DNA of 64,000 nt, taken from positions 868,001 to 932,000 of the forward strand of contig CANXME010001988.1 of assembly GCA_948144175.1 (NCBI GenBank), read 5' to 3'. Numbering within the stretch: position 1 is the stretch's first letter; every line of letters begins with the position of its first letter. Shown in pieces: positions 30,659-41,507 of the stretch. Position numbers and translations under genes: made by a program. Below the pieces are notes generated by a model that saw only the letters and a list, made by a program, of their open reading frames with translations, did no database searches and was not told the DNA's origin. Source of the stretch: Closterium sp. NIES-65. Lineage: Eukaryota > Streptophyta > Zygnematophyceae > Desmidiales > Closteriaceae.

Positions 30659-32610
30659 GCAGCGGCAGCACAACCACAAGGCAATCCTCCCTTGTGAATG
30701 GGGGAGAGGAGGCCAATGATGCAGAGGAAGAAGAGGAGGAGGTGCAGCAAGTGAGCGAGCGTGCACCGTCACTCCCTTCCCGTACTACGAGTGCTCCACG
30801 GATTCGAGCCACACCGCAGCAACGCCAAGGCCTTCAAGTCCCTGCAGCTGAGGAGGAAGGAAGGGGCAAGAGGAGAGTTCAACCCCCTAATAGGCTGACC
30901 GATGATGCGCTGGGAAACCAGGGCAAGACAGCCCTGGCCGGAGCGGCAATGATGGTCGGAGACGACGAGGAGAGTGACTACGAGGAGTGTGCCTTCGCGT
31001 TCTTCTCTCCGGTGGAGATGCCGGGAGAACCAGCAACTCTCAAGGAGGCTTTGGAGAGCAGTGATGCTGAGGAGTGGAAGAAGGCCATGGAGAGTGAGCT
31101 GAAGAGCATCAAGGAAAATGACACGTTTGAATTGGTGGAGCTACCGGAGGGGCGTACGTCGATAACGTCCAAGTGGCTCTTCAAAATCAAGTCGGATGCC
31201 GACGGCAAGATCGAGTGCTACAAGTCTAGGCTTGTAGCCAAGGGGTACCAGCAGAAGGAGAAGGTGGACTTCAAGGAGCTGTTTGCCCCTGTGGTGAAGC
31301 CGACGACGCTGCGAACCCTATTCGCGGGAGCCGCCATCAAAGGATGGGTAGTAAAACAAATGGACATCGTAACGGCATTCCTTAACGGCATCCTTGAGGA
31401 GGAGATTTTGATGGCGCAGCCAGAGGGGTTTGATGATGGTAGTGGCAGAGTGTGGAAGCTAAAGAAGGCCCTCTATGGGCTGAAGCAGGCCCCTAGGCAA
31501 TGGTACATGAAGCTGCGCGAAGTGTTGGAGGGGATCGGCTTCACTCCCTCAACGGCCGATCACTCCTTGTTCATGCTTGGCGAGGGGGAGCAGAGGAGCT
31601 TCATGGTGGTTTATGTGGATGACATTCTTATATTCTCACCCTCCTCTGACCTTGTGAAGGAGGTGATGCTGAAGCTGCATGACAAGTTCAAGTGCAAGTC
31701 CCTTGGTGACGTGAACTTCTACCTTGGGCTCCACATCGAACGAGACGTGGAGAAGCGGAGCATGCGAGTGCACCAACGGAAGTACCTGGAGGCGTTGGCT
31801 GCCAACTTCGGCCAGAGTGAAGGTCATGTGGCTACTCCCTTTTCCTCTGGGTTCAAGTGTGTGAAGGGACGAGAGGAGGAGAGCGTTTGTGAAGAGGAGA
31901 GGCGCCGTTTTCACTCGTTGGTGGGCAACCTCATGTATGCGGCGGTAAACACCCGACCGGACGTCACGTTTGCTACCGGGCAGCTGGCTAGGGTTGTGCA
32001 ATGCCCTAATGAGGAGCAGGTAGCAGCTGGAATGAGGGTGGCCAAGTATCTTGGCCAAACACCGACCGTTGTGCTGCAATACTCGGCGGCGGCACAAAGG
32101 CGCCAAAAGGGCGCGGATGGTGTTGAACCCGGGCGTTTGTTCCTCACCGCCTACTCGGATGCGTCATATGCATCGGAACCAGAGGACATGACAAGTGTGG
32201 GAGGTTTCATATGCTGTGTTGGTGGAGGCCCAACTGCTTGGGAGAGCAAGAAGCAGGTTGACCAAGCTTTGAGCTCGGTGGAGTCCGAGTACATGACACT
32301 CTTCCGTGCCGTACGGGAGATTGTGTGGCAGCGGCGTTTGTTGGCTGAATTGGGGGAGGAGCAGCAAGGACCTACCCCACTCTACTGTGACAGCCAGGGT
32401 GCCATTGCTCTTGCTAAGAACCCTGTGTTGCATGGACTCACAAAGCACATGAGGGTGAAGTGGCATTGGACGAGGAGCATGGTGACCGCGGGTGAAGTTG
32501 AGTTGCGGTACGTGAAGACGACGGGGCAGCCGGCTGACATGATGACTAAGAGGCTGGTGGAGCAGCAGCATTGGAAGTGTTGCAAGCTGGCTGGGATGGC
32601 TCTGAACTGA
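30637..32610 (+). CDS. Copia-D reverse transcriptase-RNase H
   Basis: The frame lies -1 relative to the upstream one and has no ATG near its beginning, so it is part of the same polyprotein separated by a small indel around 30630. About 657 codons encode the linker, reverse transcriptase (KWLFKIK, QMDIVTAFLNG, YGLKQAPRQW and an intact YVDD at 31612-31623) and RNase H (YSDASYAS, SVESEY, YCDSQGA). It ends with TGA at 32608-32610, 29 bases before the polypurine tract. All catalytic residues I can check are present. A programmed frameshift is possible but no standard slippery heptamer is in frame. Confidence 0.85.
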   Translation: MELSLELSSGSTTTRQSSLVNGGEEANDAEEEEEEVQQVSERAPSLPSRTTSAPRIRATPQQRQGLQVPAAEEEGRGKRRVQPPNRLTDDALGNQGKTALAGAAMMVGDDEESDYEECAFAFFSPVEMPGEPATLKEALESSDAEEWKKAMESELKSIKENDTFELVELPEGRTSITSKWLFKIKSDADGKIECYKSRLVAKGYQQKEKVDFKELFAPVVKPTTLRTLFAGAAIKGWVVKQMDIVTAFLNGILEEEILMAQPEGFDDGSGRVWKLKKALYGLKQAPRQWYMKLREVLEGIGFTPSTADHSLFMLGEGEQRSFMVVYVDDILIFSPSSDLVKEVMLKLHDKFKCKSLGDVNFYLGLHIERDVEKRSMRVHQRKYLEALAANFGQSEGHVATPFSSGFKCVKGREEESVCEEERRRFHSLVGNLMYAAVNTRPDVTFATGQLARVVQCPNEEQVAAGMRVAKYLGQTPTVVLQYSAAAQRRQKGADGVEPGRLFLTAYSDASYASEPEDMTSVGGFICCVGGGPTAWESKKQVDQALSSVESEYMTLFRAVREIVWQRRLLAELGEEQQGPTPLYCDSQGAIALAKNPVLHGLTKHMRVKWHWTRSMVTAGEVELRYVKTTGQPADMMTKRLVEQQHWKCCKLAGMALN

Positions 32611-32638
32611 GAGAGCAACATATCCTAAGGCCAACAAT

Positions 32639-32651
32639 CCGAGGGGGAGTT
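32639..32651 (+). promoter_or_regulatory. Copia-D polypurine tract
   Basis: CGAGGGGGAGTT directly precedes the TGTTGG start of the 3' LTR, the normal position of the plus-strand primer. Confidence 0.8.
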
Positions 32652-33481
32652 TGTTGGTGCAACCCTACGGTTTGCACTCGGCTTGTTGTCTGTGTGCGTG
32701 CATGTGTGTGTGTATGGAATGGTATGAGGGCATGGGATAATATATATTTCATGCTTATAATTGTGTGTGAATGTTGAGTCATGATGTCGAGTGTGTGTGT
32801 CGAGTCAATAGCGAGTTATCGCTAGACGCGTGTTACGCGGTCGTTTGTGTCTCACGCGCGGTTTCTATTTTTGTCGTGCGCGGCTTCTATTTTGTCCTGT
32901 GTCGAACGTTCGGTGTGTCGCAGGTGTGTGCAGCAGACCCATCAAGAACTCAAGGATGAGTTTGTGATGAAGAGCCCGAGCCTTGGTGTCAAGCCTCAAG
33001 TGATTTCGAAGCTCGCCAAATGGGTACACCTCAAGATATTGAAGATAGTTACATTACTTTGTGTAGTGTAACATTTCACTTGGTGTAGGCCCTAGTGAAG
33101 GGTAGTTTCGAGACCCTTCGTGGTTGGGGACAGTGTGGCACTGTTCCACATCACTGTACCTCGGCTCTTGGGGTTTGTAGGAGCTGGGAGTCATTCCCAA
33201 CTCGTAACTCTTCATATCTCTTCCTATTTTGTGTTCTAAGACTATAGTGGCTGCCATAGTGCCGTTCGTTCAAACCGACACTGTGTCGTCAATACTTGGT
33301 GAAATTGTGCGATCTAAATTGCCTATTGTAGGCGACGTTTAGACGCTCCAGATCCAAGTTGAATCAGGTCATTTGAAGTTGTAACCAGAACGCTATGAAC
33401 GTTTGAAGCCGCTGTGCAGAAATCCGGCTGTGCACTCTATCTTTCGTTTTAGGCACATTGGAGCCTATTGTGACTATAACA
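32652..33481 (+). repeat. Copia-D 3' LTR (complete, 830 bp)
   Basis: The start TGTTGGTG follows the polypurine tract and the end ATAACA matches the 5' LTR. A possible promoter-like AT run (ATAATATATATTTC) lies near 32737. Confidence 0.9.
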
Positions 33482-35200
33482 TGAACACCAGTGTCAACAA
33501 GTCTTAACCACAGACAGAACCTATGGTGGTCACTATGTGCTACGGCCTTGGTGAAAATGTTTGTTGTGTTGGCCGCTGAGGCCACGAATTCTAAGCGTGC
33601 CTGGCCGCGCCGCTGCAACTCTTGCAGGAGAAAGTACCTGACGTCAATGTGCTTCACTCTGCTCTCTAGTCGAGGCTCTCGACAAAGGAGGATCATGGCC
33701 TTGTCGTTAGCGAACAAGGTCGGTGCATAGTGAGGCCGCTCACCAAGGTCTGTGAGCAAGAAAGTTGACCAACAAAGCTCCTGCGCAGCCATGGCACCAG
33801 TGTAGATCTCTTCCTCTGCGCTGGATGAAGCGATAGACGACGACCAAGTAGACCTCCACGACACGGCTCCAGCGCCCAAGCTGAAGCAGTACCCTTGAGT
33901 AGACCTCTGTGTCTCCACGTCGTCGGCGTAGGAAGAGTCGTAGTGACCGGTTAGAACAACTGGCTGTCTCCCTCCAAGCACAAGCCCCATGTCTGATGTT
34001 GTTGCCAGGTACTTCGCCACCCTCACAGCAGCTGTCTAGTGAACACGAAGGTGTCTCCCATTCGCAACAAAGCGAGAGAGGACGCTAAGAGGAAAGGCGA
34101 GGTCCGGACGAGTACAAGTTTTCAGGTACATGAGGCACCCCACAAGCTCTGTGTAGGGACTCAAACGGCTCGTTGGGAAAAGGACCAGTGAGTCTGTGGT
34201 CAACGGCAAGAGGAGTGGGCTGTGTGGTGGAGTGCTGAAGCCCGAACTGCCGAAGGACCTGCTGCACCATGTGTGACTGTGAGAGTGTAATGGTGCGAGC
34301 GGCTCAGTCCCTGGTGATCCGCAAGCCAAGGTAGCGGCGCAGCTCACAAAGGTCAGTGCACGTATGTCTCTTCTGCAGTTTGGACTTCAACTCAGCCAGA
34401 GCGGCCCTGCCTGCTGTAGCAAAGACCAAGTCGTCGATGTAGACGAGGATGAAGAAAGGTGTGGGACCAGAAGGAATAAACAACGACGGGTCGGCGGACG
34501 AAGGACGAAACCCAAGAGCAGCAAGAGTGGTGCGTAGCGTGTCGTACCACTCACGGGGCGCTAGGCGGAGACAGTAGATGGTTTGTCTCAGGCTCCACTG
34601 GGTCCCAGGCAAAAGTGCCAGTAAAGCTAGGAGGACGACGCAACCAGATCTCCTCGTGCAGACTGCTCTCGAGAAAGGCAGTGGAGAAGTCGAGGGAGTG
34701 CAGCTCGTAGTCTCGTTGTGCTGCAACTTGAAGTATCACCCAAAGAGTCGTCATCTTCAGGGTCGGGGCGAAGGTCTGGAAGAAGTCAACTCCCTCACGC
34801 TGACCGAAACCTCTAGCCACGTAACGCGCCTTGAAGAGAGGCGGCGATCCAGGCGGCTGCTTCACCTTGAAGATCCACATGCCGTCAACTACGTTCGCCC
34901 TGGGAGGGGGGAACTGCGTCGACGTAGGTGCCTGTGGATCTCCAAGACGCCATCTTTGAGTCCATGGCCGCTTTCCACTGAGAGGCCCACTGCCGTGACA
35001 CTACATCACGGTACGTGCGAAGAGTCAGAATGTCAAGGGCGTCGGGGTCTTTTTCACGGGAAAGCAGCATGGCACACAGAGAGGGAGAAGCGGTTGCCAG
35101 GAACTCGAGCTCAAACTGCCTGTCCTCTAGTACTTCACAGCCAAGGGCAAACTCACCCCGGGCGGACAGAGGACGGGTAGGTGGGTGGAGCAATCACTAT
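33482..35200 (-). pseudogene. Copia-C reverse transcriptase and RNase H remains
   Basis: Fragments in several frames, read from 35193 downward, carry in order the pre-RT segment, KARYVARGFGQREGVDFFQTFAP, LDFSTAFL, ILVYIDDLVFA (YIDD near 34440) and RNase H (SSSAEEE, FANDKAM, VKHIDVRYF). The catalytic box is intact, but at least three frameshifts separate the pieces. The C-terminal codons stop at 33482 where Copia-D begins. Confidence 0.78.
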
Positions 35201-35439
35201 ACGCGTGGCGAAGTTAAGACGGCATGTGGCAGCAAAGTCAGCGACAGCGGCAGTAAGAGTCAAGATAGACGACAGAGAGGCACGAGGGTCGGCGATAAGA
35301 GAGGCAAGAATACGCGAAACTGTGACTGAGGAGGAGAGAAGACAGCCGGAGCCAGGTCTGGATGAGGAAACGTAGGACCGTACACAATAGGAGACTGTGA
35401 GTGGATAAGAGAAGAGGAAGGAAGACCAAGGGCCCGAAG

Positions 35440-35960
35440 GCCATTCACTGGAGGGAACAGCTGATGCAAAAGTGGCGAGTGCGACGTCTGCTGCTGCTGT
35501 TGCGGTTGTTGCGGCTGCTGCCGCCGCCGTTGCTACTGCTGCTGCTGCTGCTGCAGTTGTTGCTGCTGCTCGTGCTGCTCATGCGGGTCCAACTGCTGCA
35601 GTTCCTGCCTCTCTTGCTCCTCACTCTCACGTCGGCGAGCCGCCTGGATATGTGTGTTGTGGCGGTGGGGAGGCGCAGTAGTAGTGCCTCCAGCTCCACT
35701 CTCCTCGGAACTAGCACCTCTAGTGCCAGTACCTCCTGCTCCAGCACCTCCAGCTCCAGCACCCCCAGAACTAGCACCACTAGTGCCAGCACCTCCAGCT
35801 CTAGCACCCCCCAAACTAGCACCTTCAGTGCAAGCACCTCCAGCTCCAGCACCCCTCAAAAGAGCACCCCCAGACCGAGTACCTCCAGTGGCAGCACCTC
35901 CAGCTCCAGCACCCCCTTAGTCCACAGGAAACTGTCGCAGAAGTGCCAAAGGCTGCTAAG
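35440..35960 (-). pseudogene. Copia-C Gly/Ala/Gln-rich linker between integrase and RT
   Basis: Read on the minus strand, 35930-35700 encodes repeated GAGAGGAGT units and 35600-35470 a run of Gln (CAG/CAA). This is the low-complexity linker that other family members also carry between integrase and reverse transcriptase. Confidence 0.6.
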
Positions 35961-37423
35961 GGGACTGTGAGGAGGAATGCGGGGAGGGAGACGATACCTG
36001 ACGTGCGACCGAGGGTAGAGGGATAGCGTGAGACACACCTGTTGGGGGAGGACCAAGGGAGGACGGGGGTACCGGAGGAGCGGGAGCAGGAGGAGGAGTG
36101 GGGGCGAGGAAAAGAGGAGGGGGAGGAACTGAGAGACCTCGACAGGGGTACCGGGTGTAGTAAGACAATGAATCGTCAAACCGAACGTCAAGGGAGACGA
36201 AAAACCCGTGGAGGGGCGGGTGGTAAGACTCAAAGTCAGAGGAGTCCACCGGAAAACCAAGGAAGACACAGGGGATGGCGCGAGTCGAGAGCTTATCCAC
36301 GAAAGTGTCGCGGACAAGCGCAAGTCAGCCTCAGACGTGAAACTCCGACGCAACACCAGGGGACCCGGTCCAAAGACTGGTCGGTAAATCCCTTGGTCGT
36401 GAGACACGAGGCCAGAGGCTCAGCTGGTGGGCGGCGTAGCGAACCGCGTAGGGCCACAAAAAATGGGGCGCACGGGCATGGATCATGGAGGTGCGGGCGA
36501 TCTCCATGATCAAGCCAATGCAACGCTCACCACAGAACCCGGCAAGTACGTCAGAGCGGAACTCACCCCCACGGTCGGAGTGGAGACAACTGTCACGACG
36601 AGCACGAGTGTCCTCAGTGGCCAGGAGCCACCGGATTGGCGTAAAAGTCATTGCGGACTTCTTTGCGAGATGAAACATCATGGTGTACCTGGAGTAGTTG
36701 TCAACAACCACTAGGAAGTAGCGCTCCTGCTCGGGCCCAGCACGAGGGGCTGGGCCCCAGACGTCCAAGTGGAAGGTCCGGAAGGGAGCGGTGGCCGGAC
36801 GAAGGGAGGAGTGGCGAGCCGCTGACCCTCGACACAAGGAGTGCACAACGGCGCCAGTGAGCAAAGGAGCGACTCAAAGACCCGAGGGAGACCTGACACA
36901 AGACGCTGGCTCGCCATGCTACGGAGGCATAAGAGGGGTGGGTGACCTAGACGGTGGTGCCAGAAGACTGTCGGGTGGGAGAGAGACTGACAAGAGCAAG
37001 ACGCAGCAACCTGACCGGACGCAACAACCTGACCGGACGTAGCAACCTGACCGGACACAGCAACCTGCAGCAACCTCTAAGGACACCAGAGGGGACCACA
37101 AGACACGGGAGGGTGGTGGAGCTGCGCGCAACGGCTGGTCGTGAGGTAGGATTAGCCAGAGCTACCGGAACAGGAGCAAGGAGTGGTGTGAGAGTCGTGT
37201 GGTCGCGGAAGAAGCACTGGGACGCACCAGAGTCCAGCGTGAAGGACAGGGACGCCTCCGCAGGAGGTGCACCTAGTCTGGTAGCTACACAAGCACCTAG
37301 GGCAGCAACACAAGCACCCAGACTAGAGAGGAACAAATCTACGCTAGCAACAGGCAAGGATCCTAGTCTAGGAACACTCAAGCACACAGATTTATCAGCA
37401 GCATAGTCAACATCAGCATACAA
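35956..37423 (-). pseudogene. Copia-C protease and integrase remains
   Basis: The protease with LDSGAS lies near 37240 in a frame from 37423 to 36947. The zinc region (WHHRLGHP, C-T-P-C) and integrase core (HLDVWGP, HSDRGGEF) follow through 36331, with frameshifts near 36950 and 36860. The Glu-bearing part is altered: the segment between GERCIG and LIMEIARTS lacks the usual NGIAERR, so the third catalytic residue appears deleted. The PCVFLGF segment continues to 35956. Confidence 0.72.
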
Positions 37424-37469
37424 AGCATACTGACGAGCCTCATCTATAGACAGATCAAATACAGGAATC

Positions 37470-38852
37470 TTACGAGCTAATAGTTTTACCTAGCGCGGGG
37501 TGCATCCACCGTGACCGTGACGCACACGGTAAAGGTCGTCGAGGCGGCGGAAGCACCGTGCTGCAGAGTGGTCGTCGCGCCCGCAGACACAAGGACTGCC
37601 CGGTCCCATGAGGATCCAGTAGTCGCATGGGCCGGAGTGGCGCCCAGGGGGGCAGGGGCCCCAGCTGGCAGTGCTGCCGCTGCTGCCAGTGCTCCCTAGT
37701 CCTCCAAGTCCCCACTGCTGCGGGGGGCCCAGTGCTGCTGCGGACCCCACTTCTGCGGGGGCCCCCACTGTGAGACCTGCTGCGGCACCTGCCCCTGTTG
37801 TTGTCCCTGCTGCTGCTGCGGTCCCTGCTGTGGCTGCTGCTGCTGGGCTCCCGGACCACCGCTCGCAACAACAACTCCACCTGGCGGGCCCGCCTGTCCA
37901 GTACCGCATCCAGGGTCTCCTTCTCCACGTGCACCAGAACCGCCTCCGCCGCCACCACTGCCACTCCCAGCTCCACCTCCGCCATCCCCACCACCACCAC
38001 CCTCCTTCCCCCCTTTCTTGCCACCCTTGCCCCGTTTCTGCCAACCAGCAGCAGAAACAGCTACAGTCTCCTCAGAGACAGACACCGCAGCAGTGGCACG
38101 AGTAGTAGTGAAGGTGGGAAGCTGAGGGACAGCACACCCCTCAAAGAGACGGGGAGCTACCGTGTTAGTGGCTGAGGCAATAAAGAGGAGGTTACTTTCA
38201 ATCTTCGAGAGAGTGATTTCAAGAAGATCAATCATAAGCTCACCGGGGTGCTTCTGAAGAAGCACGTCACGGGCAGAGGAGAGGCAGTCAGGGAGGCGAA
38301 TGACTAACCAGTGCACGGTGAGCCACATAGGAGGAGGGACAAGGAGAAGCCGAGCCTCAGTGTAGGCGGCACGGTAGCAAGTGTCGAGGGAACGTAGGTG
38401 AGTGGCAAGGTTGGAGACAATGGCAAATGAGCCAAGATCGGGAAACACAAACGGCATGAGGAGGCGGCTGAGGGAGGTAGAGGAAGGGGTCGAATAACGC
38501 GCAACAATAGCATCATAACACCCCTTGGCAGTCTCGACCTGGGAGAAGTGAACGACCTTAGTTGGGGGAGAAGGTCCGATAGCGCGAGAGCAGTCGCAGC
38601 TTCACGAGAGTCCCAAACGTCCCGCGCCAAGAAAAGCCTGTCGTAGTCCGCCTGCGCGTTTGCAGTGGGTGTGGGCTCAGCAGACAAGGGGTCGGGACGC
38701 CGGGGGGCCTGGAGGACGCTAGACGCGTGAGCGTACAGGGTGGCACCATCCTAACACTGATTGATGAGGTGGCGCTGAGCCTGGTGGAGCCAGGTACTAA
38801 ACTCGATGGGGTGGCCCTCCGCATCAAAACGAAGGCGGCAGGAGGAGTCCAT
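37470..38852 (-). pseudogene. Copia-C Gag
   Basis: Gag begins MDSSCRLRFDAEGHP at 38852 and meets a TAG about 34 codons on (near 38752). It continues in frame to about 38580, then shifts frame for the conserved core (YSTPSSTSLSRL, HLRSLDTCYRAA) and poly-Gly/Gln region at 38457-37696. A last shift leads to the Cys/His box C-x-C-x4-H-x4-C near 37560-37520, a variant of the copia zinc knuckle. Confidence 0.72.
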
Positions 38853-39286
38853 AGTGGAGGCTAGGCTACTGGAGTACGGAGTAAACGGAGCTAGGAGCAA
38901 GGAGCGAGAACTGCAAGGAGCGCCAGGTGGATCTAGGCGAGGTACTGCCGGAGCACAGAGCGAACGGAGCTAGGATAGAGGAGCGAGAACAGCTAGGAGC
39001 GCCAGGTGGAACTAGGCGAGGTACTGCCGGAGCACGGAGGAAAACTCGATGGGGTGGCCCTCCGCATCAAAACGAAGGCGGCGGGAGGAGTCCATAGTGG
39101 AGGCTAGGCTACTGGAGTACGGACTAAACGGAGCTAGGAGCGAGGAGCGAGAAATGCGAGGAGCGCCAGGTGGATCTAGGCGAGGTTCTGCCGGAGCACG
39201 GAGCGAACGGAGCTAGGATAGAGGAGCGAGAACAGCTAGGAGCACTAGGTGGAACTAGGCGAGGTACTGCCGGAGCACGGAGGAAA
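38801..39286 (-). repeat. 243-bp tandem duplication covering the Copia-C Gag start
   Basis: Positions 38801-39043 and 39044-39286 are near-identical. Each copy contains the Gag ATG (38852 and 39095 on the minus strand) plus leader, so the element has two Gag starts; only the inner one leads into Gag. A third partial copy of the leader motif begins near 39290. Confidence 0.85.
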
Positions 39287-40093
39287 ATTGAGCTAGGAGC
39301 GCCAGTCTAGTAACAAACGGAGCTGGGAGCAAGCTAAGCTAGGAGTAGACGGCCAATGGAGCGCGGAGAGACACCTAGCTAATAGCGAACGCCAGTGAAA
39401 CAGCTAGGTGGACCGAGAGGGAAGAGCGAAACGTCAGCACTATCTTAAACAGCTAGGTGGAGCGGCCTCCAGACGCGACAGTGCGAAGCACTGTGAGGAG
39501 GATTGATGTGTTGCACCAACGAACGGGAGGGAAAACGCGAGGAAACCCAAACAAAGGTGCGGCTGGGGCGCCTCGGGCTATGTGCGTTCGGGGTAGGATG
39601 GGTTGCGCACGGGAGGGGTGAGTAAGGACGCGTGCGGCTAGTTTGGCTAGGGCGCGTGCAGCTTGCTTGGCGAGGCGCGCACAACTGGCCGCAGGGACGG
39701 GTGGACCAGGGGTGCGCGCGACTGGCTAAGCGGGGGCTGGCAGGCACGTGCTAATCGATGGCGTTGGACGGAGGCGCGGGCTAGGCACTCGGGCGGTGCG
39801 TAGGCTAGGCGCGCAGGCGACACGCAGGCGACGTGCAGGCTAGGTGCGCAGGCGACTCGCGGGCTAGGGGCAGGGCGCACGGGCTCTGGAACGCGACAAA
39901 ACGAGGGCCAACGTGAGGGGGGGAGGGGGGGGGGGTGACTTAACGCGACTAAACGAGCCCGCGGAGGCCTGTGAGTGCGACGAAAACGAGGCCCCCGGGG
40001 GGCCGTCCTACCCGCGACAAAACGGTGATTACGGGACGCCCGCCTCAGAAAAAACTAAGGGAGGGAGCGGAAGCGTGGGAGGGATATAATCGA
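39287..40093 (-). other. Copia-C leader
   Basis: This untranslated sequence lies between the PBS and the duplicated Gag start. It is rich in GGAGC/CTAGG motifs and G runs (39916-39935) but shows no ordered array like those of Copia-A, B or G. No gene is seen. Confidence 0.5.
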
Positions 40094-40108
40094 CCTGCTC
40101 TGATACCA
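40094..40108 (-). promoter_or_regulatory. Copia-C primer-binding site
   Basis: On the minus strand TGGTATCAGAGCAGG starts directly at the LTR edge (40108) and matches the plant initiator tRNA(Met) site. Confidence 0.85.
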
Positions 40109-40254
40109 TCTTAGAATAGACTCGGAAGAAGTGTCGAGAGAATTGGGGCAAGGGGATACAAAGTGTACCCTAAACAATGTGTTGTACCCTTTAAAGGGCA
40201 ACTCACTGTAGCCTAGAATAACTAACCATATCTAAACGATGTAAACATTTGACA
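40109..40254 (-). repeat. Copia-C 5' LTR
   Basis: The 146 bases read TGTCAAATG...CTAAGA on the minus strand, bounded by the PBS on one side and the ATTTG duplication on the other. The end is GA rather than the usual CA. Confidence 0.82.
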
Positions 40255-40589
40255 ATTTGGGACACAATATAGTTCATGCTGTGTTTTGGGCATCACAAAG
40301 TGATTGAGACACTTGTGTCGATCCACGAATGTACCCTAAGAAACTTACCATTTTTATGATGTTCACATACGAGTGCAATGGTAAGAGTGAAGCGGGGATT
40401 TCACAACACGATGGTGAAACCTTTCGGAATGCTGTAACAATAACCGTTTGGTTATTCCAACACCCCCCTTCTTTCCTAAAGGTGAGCCGCATAGGACACC
40501 TTGACGATTCCACACAGATCCGCGCCGTACTGGAATTTCTAACCTGCTAGCTACTTGGTCAAGAAATATGCTGATATCCCACCAGTTGA
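40255..40589. other. unassigned sequence
   Basis: This is the flank of Copia-C and should be contiguous with 26299 before insertion. A 73-codon frame (40329-40550, +) has no recognised domain. I assign no gene. Confidence 0.4.
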
Positions 40590-41166
40590 GCAGTAGGTGA
40601 GTTTAACCTTGCCTTTGTCAATCTCGTTCTTTCACAAAGAAATAATGGAGGGCGACATTTTTTGTGCGGTTGACGAAGCCGGACATGTCCGCGGTTTGAA
40701 TAGTTCTTTGATTGTCGCATAGTGACGTGAATGGACCGTTCGTCATGACCTTCGCCTCCCGTAGGAGCTCCATGAGGTAAAGTCATTTGCGAACAGCTGT
40801 GCTGGCTGAGATGATTTCAGCTTCGGCTGACGACACGGCGATGAGCTCCTGCTTTTGTGAGTTCCAACGGATGAGTCAAGGACGTTCAAGTTGAAACACA
40901 AAGCCAGTGAGGAAGCGTTTGTTGTCAATATCCCCCGCATGATCTGCGTCAACGAAGCCTTTTAGCCGGAGGGTAGCAGTGAGATTGGCCTTGTAGCTTA
41001 GCCTGACCTAAGGTGTAGAGAAAAGTATTGCAGTGCACGTCGTAGATATAGCATGTTCTCCCCCTTGGGAGAGGCTTTTGCATAAAGCATATCTTGGATG
41101 CGTCTTCTTGGAATGCGTGAGGTTGTTCGACATAGATGGCCGCGTCGATGATGGCATAGAGGAAGG
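40590..41166 (-). pseudogene. decayed copia RNase H/RT fragment related to Copia-H
   Basis: On the minus strand the segment follows Copia-H 55300-55780 closely (the CTTTGCCTTTGTCAA, GCGAAC.GCTG.C and TTCGGCT segments recur in order) and then jumps to the Copia-H equivalent of about 56340. About 560 bases in between are missing and the frames are destroyed. Its left end is undefined; its right end is cut by Copia-E. Confidence 0.65.
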
Positions 41167-41297
41167 TGAGAAGATTGAAACGAGAATGAATGAACTATGA
41201 ATGAACTGAGTACAAGTACTAACCCCAATTGGGTTGTACCCCTTATGGGCTACCCCACTATAGCCTACACAATAAGCACAAGCTATATGTTCTGACA
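41167..41297 (-). repeat. Copia-E 3' LTR
   Basis: Read on the minus strand it starts TGTCAGAACATATAGC and ends TTCTCA, matching the Copia-A LTR over its whole length with a few differences. Confidence 0.9.
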
Positions 41298-41507
41298 CAC
41301 CCCCATAGGCAAAGTGGGGGAGAACAAGGGGTCACAAGACCAGTCAAGCAAAACAAAGCAAAGCAAGCTCAGGGTGGATCACAAAGTCACCACACATTCT
41401 GAGCACAAGATCTAGGCCACAAGGCCAGTTCACATGCAGGTGTACATATATATAAAGGACTAGACAAGCAAGAGCAGGTGTATATATATGCAACAGTACA
41501 AGCAAGG

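Larger units (their letters stand above)
27021..33481 (+). mobile_element. Copia-D, young Ty1/copia element nested in Copia-C
   Basis: The 5' LTR lacks its first 28 bases; the complete 3' LTR spans 32652-33481. Over the shared 802 bases I count ten differences and no indel. A perfect plant-type PBS follows the 5' LTR and a polypurine tract precedes the 3' LTR. Two long frames encode Gag to integrase and reverse transcriptase to RNase H. The right border falls directly after the last codons of Copia-C RNase H. The family differs from Copia-A in LTR length and Gag type. Confidence 0.9.
26305..40254 (-). mobile_element. Copia-C, outer minus-strand copia element (TSD ATTTG)
   Basis: The right LTR (40109-40254) borders a perfect PBS. 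A remnant of the left LTR starts at 26305, and ATTTG stands at both 26300-26304 and 40255-40259, nearly 14 kb apart. Between the LTR remnants lie a truncated LTR-X, Copia-D in the opposite direction, and then the minus-strand Copia-C body from 38852 (Gag) down to 33482 (end of RNase H). The 3' UTR and most of the left LTR have been deleted. Coding regions are fragmented by many frameshifts. Confidence 0.85.

Noticed and set aside
30620-30660. Programmed -1 frameshift between the two Copia-D frames
   Set aside because: TTTGGGG is present but not in the X-XXY-YYZ register of the upstream frame; a small indel is more likely. Kept only as an open alternative.
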